NCBI GenBank assembly: GCA_023548195.1
Contig: JAJHZJ010000220.1
Location: forward strand, 3,713,204 to 3,777,203
From: Bettongia penicillata ogilbyi
Lineage: Eukaryota; Chordata; Mammalia; Diprotodontia; Potoroidae
Reading direction: 5' to 3'
Length of the DNA: 64,000 bases
In this document: piece by piece, positions 25,277 through 36,753 of the stretch
Numbering within the stretch: position 1 is the stretch's first letter
Layout: each line of letters opens with the position of its first letter
Program-made: the position numbers and the translations under genes
The notes under the pieces: generated by a model
What the model was told of the DNA's origin: nothing
What the model saw: only the letters and a program-made list of their open reading frames with translations
Database searches by the model: none

Positions 25277-25675
25277 CAAAGCAGAACGTTGGGAAATAAT
25301 CTGTACAACAAGTGTCATTAAGAAAGGATTCATTTCTCAAATACATAGAGAACTTAAACAAATCTATAAAAATAGAAACCTTTCCTCAATTGATAAATCA
25401 TCACAGAATATGACAGGCAATTTTTTTTAGATTAAGAAATCAAAGCTATCTATAGGCATATGAAGAATTTCTCTAAACACCTCCTGATTAGAGAAATTCA
25501 TTTGAAAACTACTCTGAGGTACCAACTCATACCCTTCAGATTAGATGATATGACAGATAAATGAAAATTATAAATATGGAAGAGAATACAGGCAAATTGA
25601 AACATTAATACACTATTTGAAGTTGTGGACTGATCCAACTCTTCTGGAGAACAATTTGGAACTATATTCCATATA

Positions 25676-25831
25676 TACATACATATATATATATATATAT
25701 ATCTGTCTATATGTATATCTATCTATCTATATCTATCTATCCTTCTATATCTATCTATATCCATATCTATACATATCTATACATATATATCTATATCTAT
25801 ATCTATCTATCTATGTATCTATCTATATATA

Positions 25832-25862
<31 letters not shown>

Positions 25863-25863
25863 T
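25676..25863. repeat. (TA)/(TATC)n microsatellite
   Basis: Long compound tract of TA, TATC and CATA units lying within L1 ORF2 3' sequence. Frames across it are Tyr/Ile-rich and not genes. Confidence 0.9.
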
Positions 25864-25864
25864 T

Positions 25865-26250
25865 CAAGGGTAAATTTGCAAAATGTAAATGCTCTTCCTC
25901 AAAGACAAAACCAAAATATTTATTCAGATATCAGAAAGCCAGTTCCATCATGGTAACAACAAAATTTGTATACATTAGAAATAAAGGGAGTATGGTCATC
26001 CCCAGCCTTCAGTTGATCAGCCTTCCCTACAAACAGGCTCCCTTAGGCAAAATTGCTCCCTCTTTCACTCATATTAACTGCTCTGCTCTGCCTCACTCTC
26101 TCTCAGCTTTACCCTTCCTCCTGTATCCATTGGGCAAGCTCCTTCCATCATTGACTCCATGTGATTCAAGTTGTGAACTGGGTCAAAATTCAAAGTAGGT
26201 CACATGTGCCTATTAAGGGGCAAGGAAGATTCTCAAATTCCCTAATAATT
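25865..26250 (-). mobile_element. LTR-like fragment, antisense
   Basis: It interrupts L1 ORF2 sequence. On the minus strand, GAATAAATATTTTGGTTTTG contains a polyadenylation signal (AATAAA) followed by a motif that recurs at 57430-57480. Pyrimidine-rich sequence further right (26030-26160) would be upstream U3-like sequence in this reading. No TG...CA ends or target-site duplication could be fixed, so the LTR call is tentative. Confidence 0.35.
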
Positions 26251-26944
26251 ACAGGTATGTTTTCCAAAGACACTATTAAAAAAGGGGAAAGGTCCTACAC
26301 ATCGAAAAATATTTATAGCCACTCTTTTCATGGTGGCAAAATATTGGAAATTAAGGAGATACCCATCAATTGGGGAATGACTGAACAAGCATTGGTATAT
26401 ACATGTAGTGGAATACTATTGAGGATAAGAAATGATGAACAGGCAGATTTCAGAAAAACCTGCAAAGACTTGTATGAACTGATGCAAATTCACTAGGAGA
26501 ACCAGTTAAACATTATACACAATTTTAGCAACATTCTTTGATGATCAACTATGCATGACTCAGCTCTGCTCAAGAGCACAATGATCCAAGACAAGTACAA
26601 AGGACACACAAAGGAAATGCTGTCCACTTCCAAATAAAGAACTGATGGAATCCGAATGAAGATTGAATCTTATATTTTCACTTATTATTTTTGTGGGCTT
26701 TTTCCCTTTTAATCTGTTTCTTCTCTCATGAATATGACTAATATGGAACATATATTTTATATGATAGCATATGTATAACCAATACATGTTGCTTACCATT
26801 GTAGGAATAGGGGAGGGGAGAGAGACAGGGAAAGAGGGAGAAAAAAATGAAACTGAAAATCTTGTAAAAATGGACGTTAAAAATTGTCTTGATATGTAAT
26901 TGGAAAAAAATTTAGTTAAAAAAATAAAGTTACACAGTACATAT

Positions 26945-27625
26945 TACAATAGAATTTTCATTTTATAAATAAGGAACACAATTTTTGTTTTATCACACTC
27001 TAGATGGATCTTTCCTCTATTAGCTGCACATGTAAAAGAGTTCAGGATATCTTGGGGATTCTTCAGTGCATACATTTGGGGATTGAGATTAGATAGGGAA
27101 TGCACACTTCATTGCAATAATGGGATCAGGTCACCGGAGAAGAAAGGTTGCTATGTAACATAAAACAGATGTCCTCACAAGAAAGATAACAGAAGAGTAA
27201 TTTTGGAAACAACTAGAGTAAATATGAGGAATGAGAAATAAAGATACTGCCCTTAGAAAGTGTATTGTCAAGGCTTCTTGGGTGTATTGGGTAAGAGGAT
27301 GGTCCTTACTGTGGTATGAATGTGGTAGTAAGGGGCTTTTGGAAGTGTAAAATTAATTACTATTACTACCCAGAGGCAGAGAAAAAGATCCCTTCAAATC
27401 ATTGAGAAAGAGATTTAGGTATTTAATTTCAGGTAACAAAGGATTAGGTATTTCATTTCAGTGTTTGTGATCTTTCTTTTAATTTAGCTATTGCATTATG
27501 TCCTGTTAATAAACTTATCTCTACAGCTAGTGGGAATGATAGACAATGCAAACTCTGAAGAAAAACAAAGAAACAAGTAATTAATATGGTCATCTGGGTA
27601 TCAGTGTTAACATGCAAAAGACGGG
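26945..27625. other. No gene or clear repeat seen
   Basis: Unremarkable AT-rich DNA after the L1 tail. Confidence 0.4.
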
Positions 27626-27629
27626 ATAA

Positions 27630-27880
27630 GCATTTATTAAGTGCATACTTTGTGTCAAGTACTATGCTAAACACTTTGAAAGGCTTTGACCCTCAGATCA
27701 ACTCTGTGAGGTAGATGCTGTTATTATTGACATTTAAGAATTGAGGAAGCTGAGATTGACAGTGATTTATCCAGGGTTACATAGGAAATATATGAGGCCT
27801 TATTTGCAATTTGATCTTTTTGAGTCTAAGTGCTGTATTCTATGAAGCTGTCCCATTCAGCACTATGTAGCACTAGCGCA
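27630..27880 (+). mobile_element. MIR/MAR1-like SINE fragment
   Basis: AAGCATTTATTAAGTGCATA (27627) and ACTATGCTAAACACTTTGAA (27661) followed by CTGTGAGGTAGATGCTGTTA (27704) and GGGTTACATAGG (27775) follow a marsupial SINE of the MIR/MAR1 group with its conserved core. Diverged and without a tail. Confidence 0.7.
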
Positions 27881-28277
27881 TCATCTATTTACATTCCAAA
27901 GACTGATTTCCATTTCAATTTACCAAATAGTTTCATTATCATCTGAAGCAAACTCTTGGATTCTTTTATATTTCAGGAAGAGTCCAAATCACACCAAAAT
28001 ATGAAAACTACCATAAACAGAGTGGTGATCTCTATTCTTCCTTCCCAACACCCGCTCCCCAGCAACTTAATTGCAATTAAGCTAGCCCTTTATAGTTGGT
28101 TGCCATATAGGAGGGAAGTCAGAAGTTCATTCTTCTCATGACATTTATAGTTATATGCAGACTTTCTTCATCATCAGGTGGCATAAAATTCTAATGCCTC
28201 TAATATTTTAATTGAGGAACTTTATTAAGTTTTAAAAATTTTAATTCCTGAAATAGATTAAAAATAACTTATTTATT

Positions 28278-28385
28278 TACATCTCAGTTATGAATCAATA
28301 AGCACTTAAAAACCTACTATACGCCAAGCACTGTTACAGAAATTAAAGGTACCAGTGAGACAGTCCCAGTCCCTCACACATATGC
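28278..28385 (+). mobile_element. MAR1-like SINE fragment
   Basis: AATCAATAAGCACTTAAAAA, then CCTACTATACGCCAAGCACTG and GACAGTCCCAGTCCCTC keep the order of the MAR1-type SINE head seen also at 45793 and 49000. Confidence 0.65.
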
Positions 28386-28589
28386 CTCATTTTCTTTTAT
28401 ACATAGTCTGGTGCTATAACAATTTGTACTAATTTTTATGTTTCTATTTCAATGCATTTCTAATTTTGTAGTGAGTAAAAACCAAATTATAAACAGTCTC
28501 CTGTAGCATTGATGTACACTGTTTGTCACTAAGTAATGTTGTTAATTGACTGAACCTCTAAGGATTTCAAAGTGTTAACATACACTACT

Positions 28590-28775
28590 TTCTTTTATCC
28601 TCATAAGAAAAGAGTGAGGAAACTGCTACTATTATTCCCATTTCACAGATAAGTAAACTAAACTCAGATCAATCCAGTAACTTTTTCAGGGTCAAATAGC
28701 TAGAGTTTGGGGTTGCATAATTTTCTTGATTTCAAGTTCAGCACTCTCTTCACAACTGTACACTAACTACCCTGT
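28590..28775 (-). mobile_element. MIR/THER SINE fragment, antisense
   Basis: TTATCCTCATAAGAAAAGAG, CTATTATTCCCATTTCACAG, then AGGGTCAAATAGCTAGAG and GTTCAGCACTCTCTTCACA are the complement of a MIR core and box region. Confidence 0.7.
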
Positions 28776-29097
28776 TTCATGTTGATGTTAACAACATTTA
28801 ACTGGCATCATTTGCACTGATGCTAGGATCTTAGGATAAATTTTCTGAATTCTTTGAATGTACTATGATTTACATAAGCTGGAAAAGAATCACCATATAA
28901 GGCACAAAAAGAGTACTTAACATTACATATGTTGCCCTATCTGAACAATCTATTTTTTTACTTTATCCTCCAATTATTATTTCTTTTGAATAAAGCTTCA
29001 TCTTTAAAATGATGTGACCTTTGATGTTTGTAAACAGAGAAGAATCACTTAACATCCAATAATGCTTTACACATATATACAATCTTTCACTCACTAT

Positions 29098-29100
29098 GAC

Positions 29101-29144
<44 letters not shown>
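29098..29144. repeat. (AT)n(GT)n compound microsatellite
   Basis: AT units followed by about 15 GT units. A second TA/CATA-rich tract lies at about 29336-29430. Confidence 0.9.
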
Positions 29145-29146
<2 letters not shown>

Positions 29147-29534
29147 TTGTGATGGAGGTGGGGTGGGTTTGCTGTATGATGTTCTTTCTCCAAGTTCATT
29201 TGGTTAGTTTCTGTTTCTGTCTCCAACTTTATTGCATGCAGATGACACAAAGGTTCTTTTGGATTGCTTACCATATCCATTACTTGTTCAATTTTCTGAC
29301 TTTGCATACATAAATATAAATAGATAGGAGCAGAGATATACACATATATGTGTATGTATATATGTACATGTACATACAAATACATACAACATATATTTGT
29401 GTGTATCTATAAATATCTATCTATATACATATCTCCAAATACTACATTATCTAGTTTGATAATCAAAAATCTTGCCCATAGATTCACTCTGATTTTATAT
29501 AATTATTATAAATAAATTAAACTTTCCTTATTTA

Positions 29535-30300
29535 GCAGTTGTACTCAACCTATTTGAAACATGCCTAGCTCATCACAAGCTGTTAAAAGAAGGGGGAGGA
29601 AACAGCCATAATTTCCTTGAAGAAAATGTAGCTTGATGTATTTTTAGCCTTCTACTCCCTTGCAAGGCCCAGCAAAGTAGAATCTTTTGTTGGTTTTGTC
29701 TTACTAAAAGTGCCTCTGATTGAATAATTCCATTAAAGAAGATCTTTCCCAGACATTGATAGGCCTGCCCATTGAGAGAAGCTTGATTAGGGGAGTTATT
29801 TTGTAGGAGGGTCCCAAGTACCATTTGTTTTTTCTGTTGAGACACTGGGTCAGAGGATTATGCCCTCTGGCTCTGAAAAGTATATAAATATTTTCAGGGT
29901 GAGGTTTTACTTTGGGGCTTACTGACTGGAAGTGTTTGTTTGACCAGAAGAGGACTCTGGAAAGCCAATAAGGATCCTGGCCCCCTTTGAAAACTCAGAT
30001 GTTCCCTTTTTGTTAAAGATGTATGTATGTTAATGTTCAGAAATTTGGGAGTATAGCTGTTGACTTTTGATTTCTCTGTATTTTCTCTGAAGTTCAGAAT
30101 GCTAACTTTTTCCCCTGAAATAACTGATACATGTGCTTGTTTAAAGGGATTGTTGATCCCTCAAAAGTTGCCTTTCCTTTTACAGAAGTACATCAGCCTG
30201 TGCAGCAGGCCTCCCTGTGTATGTTGTGGTGCTTATTAAAGATCAATAACTGATTGTATTTTATATTTTTACTTTTTAAAACCCTTTGTTACAATTTTAG
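29535..30300 (+). mobile_element. Probable solo LTR of an endogenous retrovirus
   Basis: A TATA-type promoter motif (TATATAAATA, 29881-29890) preceded by sequence of higher GC than its surroundings, a C-rich segment (GATCCTGGCCCCC, 29973), and a polyadenylation-type signal ATTAAA (30235-30240) in the same orientation fit an LTR. No gag, pol or env-like sequence adjoins it. The TG...CA ends and flanking duplication could not be identified, so the limits are approximate, and an unrelated promoter-like sequence remains possible. Confidence 0.4.
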
Positions 30301-30860
30301 ATAATCAAAGATATGGGTAAGTTTTGGTAAAGTCCAGGAAATTTAGTTGAACTTTTATGATTAATTGCTTGCATAGTTTCACTACTACTTGCTTTCTTTA
30401 AGATATGTTTAGAAGGAGAATATCTAATCAAATATTTAGTTAATTTACTGGGATTGTCAAAACAACTCAAACCTTAGCAGTAGACTCCATCTGCTTACTG
30501 AACTGGCCATTGCCTCAGTAACAATAAAGTGACCTGCTGTCTTACTGTGAGATTTCTCTGGGTTACCATGCTAATTTTGCCCATGATAGCAATGTATCCG
30601 AGTGAAAAGTTCAGACTTCTATCAATTTACTAGTTTCACATGCCAATCAAAACAACACTAAATACATAATTACATAATTATTAATCTTTCTTAACTTTGA
30701 ATGAAGTTAGGGATTCTAAGAAGCAAAAGCAAGAAGGTATAGGTCAAAATTATCATTCCAATATTACAGATGAGAGTGAAGCTTAAGGAGTTGTTTATGA
30801 TCACACAAGAGAATCAGTATAATGAAGTGAATTCAGATCTTCTCAAATTAGGTGTGAGGC
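30301..30860. other. No gene seen
   Basis: AT-rich spacer between the LTR-like block and HAL1 copy B. Confidence 0.4.
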
Positions 30861-30870
30861 TAATTTCTTT
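30861..30870 (+). repeat. Target-site duplication, left copy (HAL1 copy B)
   Basis: TAATTTCTTT, identical to 32720-32729. It lies at the 3' end of the minus-strand element. Confidence 0.7.
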
Positions 30871-31124
30871 TTGTGTGTGTGTGTATGCATTTTATTCCCT
30901 TCCTTTAGTCGAATGTGATGATAGTAAGCTTCATGCTTTTTTTTCTCTCACCTCCCTGCTTTTTCCCTCCACTGAAAAGTCTTTTACTTGCCTCTTTTAT
31001 GAGACACAATTTTCCCCATTCCATTTCTCCCTTTCTTTTCCCAATATAACTCTCTTTCACCCCTTTATTTCATTTTTTTAAGATATGATCCCATCCTATT
31101 CAATTCACCCTGTGCTCTCTGTCT

Positions 31125-31182
31125 CTCTGTGTGTATATGTGTATGTGTGAATGTGTGTGTGTATGTGTATGTGTGTGTGTGT
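31125..31182 (-). repeat. (TG)n tract in HAL1 3' region
   Basis: Complement of the CA tract found at the same place in the other HAL1 copies. Confidence 0.85.
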
Positions 31183-31324
31183 AATCCCACCAGCTACCCA
31201 GATACTGAAAACAAGTTTCAAGAGTTACAAATGTTGTCTTTCCATGTAGGAACATAAGCAGTTCAATTGTAGTAAGTCCCTTGTGATTTGTCTTTGGTGT
31301 TTACCCCTTCATGCTTCTCTCAGT

Positions 31325-32412
31325 TTCTATGTCTGAAAGTCAAATTTTCCCCTCAGCTCTGGTTGCTTCATCAAGAATGCCTGAAAGTCCTCTATTTCAT
31401 TGAAAGACCATTTTTTTCCCCTGAAGTACTATACTCAGTTTTGCTGGGTAGGTGATTTTTGGTTTTAGTCCTACTTCCTTCAACCTTGTAATATTATATT
31501 CCACGCCCATTGATCCCTTAATGCCTTGTGTCATCCTAACTGTATTTCCACAATACTTGAATTGCTTCTTTCTAGCTACCCGCAATACTTTCTCCTTGAC
31601 CTAGGAACTCTGGAATTCTGCCACAATGTTCCTAGGAGTTTCCCCCTTTGGGGGGAATCACCTCTTTCAGGAGGTGATTGGTGGATTCCTTCAATATTCA
31701 CTTTGCCCCCCTGGTTCTAGAAAATCAGGGCAGCTTTCCTTGACAATTTCATGAAAGAAGAGGTCCAGGCTCTTCCCTTTATCATGGCTTTCAGGTAGTC
31801 CCACAATCTTTAAATTGTCTCTCCTGGATCTACTCTCCAGGTCAGTTGTCTTTCCAATGAGATATTCCACACCATCTTCCATTTTTTCATTCCCTTGGTT
31901 GTGTTTTGTGATTTCTTGGTTTCTCATGAAGTCATTAGCCTCCATCTGTTCCACTCCAATTTTTAAAGAAATATTTTCTTCAGCGAGCTTTTCAACCTCT
32001 CTTTCCATTTGACTAATTCTGCTCTTTAAAGCATTCCTCTCCTCACTGGCTTCCCAGACCTCTTTTGCCAATTGAGCCAGCCCACCTTTAAAAGTATCAC
32101 TTTCCCCAGCATTTTCTTGGGTCTTCTCCAGCAGGGTACTGACCTGCTTTCCATGCTCGACTTGTATCTCTCTCATTTCTCCTCCCAATCCCTCCTCCAC
32201 TTCTCCCACCTGATCTTCAAAATCCTTTTTGAGCTCTTCCATGGCCTGAGACCATTGAATATCCATCTTGGATATTTGGGATACAGAAACCATGACTTTT
32301 TGTCCTTCTCCGATGTCCTTGACCCTCCCCATCTGAAAGGATGGGAGAAGATATTCTTTTACCAAGAAAGCAACCTTCTATATTCTTATTTTTTTTTCCC
32401 TTTTTGGGGCAT
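31325..32412 (-). pseudogene. HAL1 copy B ORF1, frameshifted
   Basis: The start ATG (32412-32410) is preserved, followed by a frameshift in a long A run (plus-strand T run about 32388-32397). The main open piece (32365 to 31691, about 224 codons) holds the coiled coil (MEELKKDFEDQVGEVEEGL and later MEREVEKLAEEN) and the SRRDNLKIVGLPESHD motif of the RNA-binding fold. After a further frameshift near 31690, the C-terminal domain continues to about 31395 (ARKKQFKYCGNTVRMTQ and TYPAKLSIVLQGKK). No full product is expected. Confidence 0.85.
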
Positions 32413-32719
32413 TTTCCCAGCCATTTACTTGACTTTTGGGTTCTTTGTCAAGAGTAGGGTATACTCTGGGAATCTGTAAGATCTCATTTCCTCCTAGGTG
32501 GCACAATCAAGTATGTACACTGGTCTGGGAGCAGGAAGAGATTTTTTTGTGTCCAGAATCTTAGCAGAGTTTCCTCTCCACAGCCACCTGGCCTCCAGTT
32601 CCACCAAGCCAGCACTGGAGGGCTGAGATTCACCCTCTATACAGGTATTTTATGGGCTGTGTAGGGAGAACCTGCATATGTGTGTCTTTCTACTCCACCA
32701 TCTTGGCTCCACTCCCCGT

Positions 32720-32729
32720 TAATTTCTTT
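32720..32729 (+). repeat. Target-site duplication, right copy (HAL1 copy B)
   Basis: TAATTTCTTT, immediately outside the HAL1 5' end. Confidence 0.7.
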
Positions 32730-35687
32730 GTACTATATTATGTCTTCAAATTCAATAGATACAACTATTTAATCTCTCCATAAAATATTTTAAAATATTT
32801 CCTTGAATTTTAGTTTAAGGAAAAGAGATATATTGGAAGCCAATACTCCTTTGAAAGAATATTATACTATGTATAATCCTAAATCTGTTTTCTAGTGAAA
32901 AAAAAAAAAAAACAACAACAGTGATTATTTTAAACCTTGTATAAATTTTTTCTTGTATCCAATAAAATTTTGTCTATGGAATATTCAATCTATTCTTTAC
33001 TGACAAGAAAAAAATAGGTCAAACTTCAAACCACATTTTGTCCATGAATGTGAAATATACTCTATGCATATCTTGTGAAGTGTTTGATCTGACACTCTTA
33101 GTAGTTATCCAGGTAAAGAGAGTTCAGTCAGTGCCAGATAGAACTGGAGAAAAGCCAGAGAGATTAAATACATAGAACTACTATTATTTAACCAGAACTA
33201 TTGACACTTTACAATGAAATTAACTAAGAATTTTTAATTACAGAATGTGAATTAGAGGATGTGAATCAGATTCTTTGTTTAGAGAAAAAGTAATTGTCTG
33301 AAGCAAATAAAAAAACAACCTACTACATTCAAGGTAATATAAGTGATTTTAATTTAATGATTAAATTCAAAATTAACTCAAATGAAAGCTCAACTAGCAC
33401 ATAATTAGACATGAGATTAGAAAAGGAGTCAACCTGTATAAATATGTGAAGCATATAATAATGGAAGAAATACTCACTTGATTAGTTGCAATAAAATCTT
33501 AGCTTTAATATTAGTTCCGCCATAGATTTGTAATGTAAACTTGGGTAAGTCTTTTTGCTTCTCTTTTCTCTCAGGTTCTTGACATGTATAATGGGAAGAA
33601 CATAAGATTTCTTCTGTAGATAGTTACTGTGATTATCATACTTTAGCAGAGTTCATTTCAAAGTTAGGGATAAATCAGTATAATTAGTCTGATGAAAACA
33701 GAACATTTGAAAATACATATTATTAATATATGCAGAAGAAGTTTTTGACAAAGTAATATACAGCACAAATTTATGCTAAAAATACAAATATTAGACATAA
33801 AAATATTTTAGTATGACTATATGTTGTATAGGTGTGTATTTACATGTGTGCATACATTTACATATATGTTTATATACATGTGTATACACATATACATACA
33901 TGCACACATATATACATATGTGTGCGCTTTATATATATATGAAACATAAAGTAATAGTATTTTGTGATAAAGGAAAGCAACACTGGAAGTTTTCCTAATA
34001 AATGTAGAAGCAATGGAAGCATGTCCTTGTTGATGCTGGTACTTAATATAAAATGTGTCCCACAATTTTAAGTCTTTTAGAATACCTATAGTTCTAAATA
34101 TGATAGCAATAGTAATAAGACAAAGAGAAAGAAATTAAAGACACAAAGAGAGGCACAGAGAAAAAAACTGTCCCTATGCCCTGACGATACGGTATTTATT
34201 TAGAAAGCTAGTGTGCATCAAAGGATATAATTATTTTAATTAATGGTTTCAGAACCATATGAAGCTATAAATTAGTGTCTCCTCAAAATTAATTACTTAT
34301 ATGTAGTCAAGGATGAAATAATTGAAAACAAATGTTTGTTTATGCTCTAGTAGAAAATACGTATTATTATAGACATAAGCCAAAAAATTACTTCGCTTCT
34401 TCTAGTCTTCATAACTTTTAAATTTCAAATTCATATTCAAATTTGAATGCTAATTTTAGTAGATTTACCTCCTCCTATAATGTCCCTGTGAATATTTATG
34501 TATTTGTCTATATGTGTGTTAGATGAATAGATGAAGAGAGCAATTGAGGCTAATACAAAATAAGAGAGAGGCAGAAAAGAGAAACATGATTTCCATCATT
34601 CATAGTTACAATACCACATCAATGACATATCCTTTTCCCCCATTCATATAAAATAAGCCAGTCAATTTTTGGTGCCCAATATTTAAGACATTTTTGGTTA
34701 TGGATATTTTATTTAAAACCATTTAAATACAAGATTGTGAATGTGGAATGTTATCATTCTATTCGATCAGAGTTGTATAGTCTGAGATGTCAGTAATGAG
34801 TAGCTTTTACTTCAAGTAAAATAAGAGATGAGGACAAAATTGAAGTAATTGAAAGGGAAAAAATAAAAGACTGTGTACTATTTGGAAGGCTCAGGGTGAT
34901 AAAGGACAATTGAAATTAATATATTTTCTTTACCTTTGTCATATGATATTTTTCATACCGAGTCCAATGTTAAAGAAGGTATAGAAATTTAAGCCTGCAT
35001 AAACCAAAGTAAAATTCATCAAGACAAAAAAATGAAGACAGGAGAAGCTATTAAGTAATTAGATATATAACAGTTATATAATAATTTATATTTTATGTTT
35101 TTTATAAAAAAGTAAATGCTTTTTAAATTAGTTGAACTATTTATAAAAAAATTATAATTATGCTTGATTTGTTAATTTCAGAGGATAAAATTTTATTCTT
35201 AATGTTATTTAATTTTAATTTAGTAGTTAAAATTGCCTTCTATCAAATTCTGCAAAATAGGAACAATAATTATAATATTAGTTATATTGTTCGACATGTT
35301 TTTCTTAAAAAGTCCTTTATATCTGTATCTACAAACATATACACATTTGTATATGTGTATGTGCAAATATATACATAATTTTTATTTTATTCATAAGGAC
35401 TCTCTGCCAACACCTCATCATGGTATGGAGATAACTCTAAACGTTTGGAGACAACCAACTTGGAAAGGATTTGATTACAAACCCATGATAGTCTTAATTC
35501 TTTCTCCTGAGGACTTGCTTAATTAAATAAAGAGGTTCACACTTCTAGCCTGATTTGCAGTGTAATGAATTTACTAGACATTTTAAGACTAGCTTTCAAA
35601 TCATAAAGAAACTTATTTTTTTAAGTGATTAGAATGACTGTGTTGAAGAAATTGTGTATATTAATGTTACTATAAATACAATAACAT
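32730..35687. other. AT-rich spacer, no gene seen
   Basis: No recognisable gene or retroposon end. It contains a TA/CATG-type alternating tract at about 33820-33935. A plus-strand frame at 35233-35526 has a non-repetitive end (about 40 codons after 35400) but no supporting feature, so I leave it uncalled. Confidence 0.45.
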
Positions 35688-35698
35688 AAACTTCACTA
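35688..35698 (+). repeat. Target-site duplication, left copy (HAL1 copy C)
   Basis: AAACTTCACTA, identical to 38538-38548; followed by a T-rich run, the antisense poly(A) tail. Confidence 0.75.
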
Positions 35699-36539
35699 TT
35701 TTTTCTTATTTTATTTTTCAATATAAATTTATTTAACTATTTACATTCATTTTCACAAAATTTTGGGTTCCAAATTTTCTCCCCTTTTATCCCCTTCCCT
35801 TGCCCCAATACACCGAGCATTCTAATTTTCCTTATCACCAATCTGCCCTCTCTTCTATCATCCCTCCCTTCTCTTGTCCCCATCTTCTCTTTTGTCCTGT
35901 AGGGCCAGATGACTTTCTAGTCCCCATTACCTGTATTCCTTATTTCCTAGTAGCAACAAGAATACTAAACAGTTGTTCCTAAAACTTTGAGTTCCAACTT
36001 CTCCCCATCCCTCCCTCCCCACCCATACCCTTTGGGAAGGCAGGCAATTCAATATAGGCCATATCTGTGTAGTTTTGCAAATGACTTCGATAATAGTCAT
36101 GTTGTGTAAGACTAACTGTATATCCCTCCATCCTATCCTGCCCCCCATTGTTTCTATTCTGTCTTTTGATCCTGTCCCTCCCCAAGTGTTGACTTCAAAT
36201 TGCTCCCTTCTCCCACTGCCCTCCCTTCCATCATCCCTCCCTCCCTGCTTATCTCCTTCTCCCCCACTTTCCTGTACTGTAAGATAGGTTTTCATGCCAA
36301 AATGAGTGTGCATTTTACTCCCTCCTTTAGTCGAATGTGATGAGGGTAAACTTCAAGCTTTTTTCTCAGTTCTCCTCTTTTTCTCTCCACTAAAAAGTCT
36401 CCTGCTTGCCTCTTGAATGAGATATAATTTTCCCCACTCCATTTCACCCTCTCCTCCAGTACATTTCTCTCTCACCATTTACCTTAATTTCTTTTAAGAT
36501 ATCATCCCATCCTATTCAATTCTCTCTGTGCTCTCTGTC

Positions 36540-36620
36540 TCTGTGTGTGCATGCATGTGTGTATGTGTGTGTGTGCGTGCGCTCATGTACATGTGTATGT
36601 GTGTGCGTGTGTGTGTGTGG
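36540..36620 (-). repeat. (TG)n-rich tract in HAL1 3' region
   Basis: Imperfect TG/TGCG tract on the plus strand, equivalent to the CA tracts of the other HAL1 copies. Confidence 0.85.
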
Positions 36621-36753
36621 TCCCACCAACTACCTAGATACTGAAACTTTTTAAGAGTTACAAATATTGTTTTTCCATGTAGGAATGTAAAGAGTTCACC
36701 TTTGGTAAGTGCCTTATGACTTCTCTTTGCTGTTTACTTTTCCATGCTTCTTC

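Larger units (their letters stand above)
23120..26940 (+). mobile_element. L1 ORF2 3' end and 3' UTR, interrupted by insertions
   Basis: L1 ORF2 sequence begins near 23120 (TTGGATAAACTGAAAGACTG at 23208; ACCTGTCAGATCTATGGAG at 23404), stops at the HAL1 insertion (23547-25264), and resumes with AGAGAACTTAAACAAAT (about 25347), GATTAGAGAAATTCATTTGA (25488) and TTGTGGACTGATCCAACT (25623). It is interrupted again by a TA/TATC microsatellite and an LTR-like piece, and resumes at about 26255-26940 with the terminal ORF2 part (ATCAATTGGGGAATGACTGA, 26366), the 3' UTR and a short A-rich tail. The reading frame is destroyed; a residual frame at 26161-26496 contains only C-terminal ORF2 residues. Confidence 0.8.
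30871..32718 (-). mobile_element. HAL1 copy B, lacking the distal 3' region
   Basis: The 5' end is at 32718-32690 (complement of GGGGAGTGGAGCCAAGATGG). ORF1 occupies about 32412-31325 and the proximal 3' UTR with its TG/CA tract follows (31125-31185). The element then stops at about 30885, a few bases beyond an AATAAA on the minus strand (30891-30896 region, GGGAATAAAATGCATAC), whereas copies A, C and D continue for a further 600-700 bases. Because 10-bp duplications lie immediately outside both ends, this looks like a complete insertion of a shortened transcript rather than later erosion. Confidence 0.8.

Noticed and set aside
25617..26198. 193-codon plus-strand frame
   Set aside because: Most of it is Tyr/Ile repeat from the TA/TATC tract and the rest crosses an LTR-like piece; it is not protein-like.
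28963..29385. 140-codon minus-strand frame
   Set aside because: The centre is His/Thr repeat from the GT microsatellite and the flanks show no conserved features.
35233..35526. 97-codon plus-strand frame with a non-repetitive end
   Set aside because: No family recognised, no splice or promoter context, and the first half is AT-rich noise; not enough to call a gene.
35927..36313. 128-codon minus-strand Gly/Arg-rich frame, also seen at 43735-44103
   Set aside because: It occurs in the same place in both HAL1 copies but lies in the purine-rich 3' UTR, has a low-complexity GGRDDGREG-type composition, and copy A breaks it. It is best explained as shared UTR sequence.
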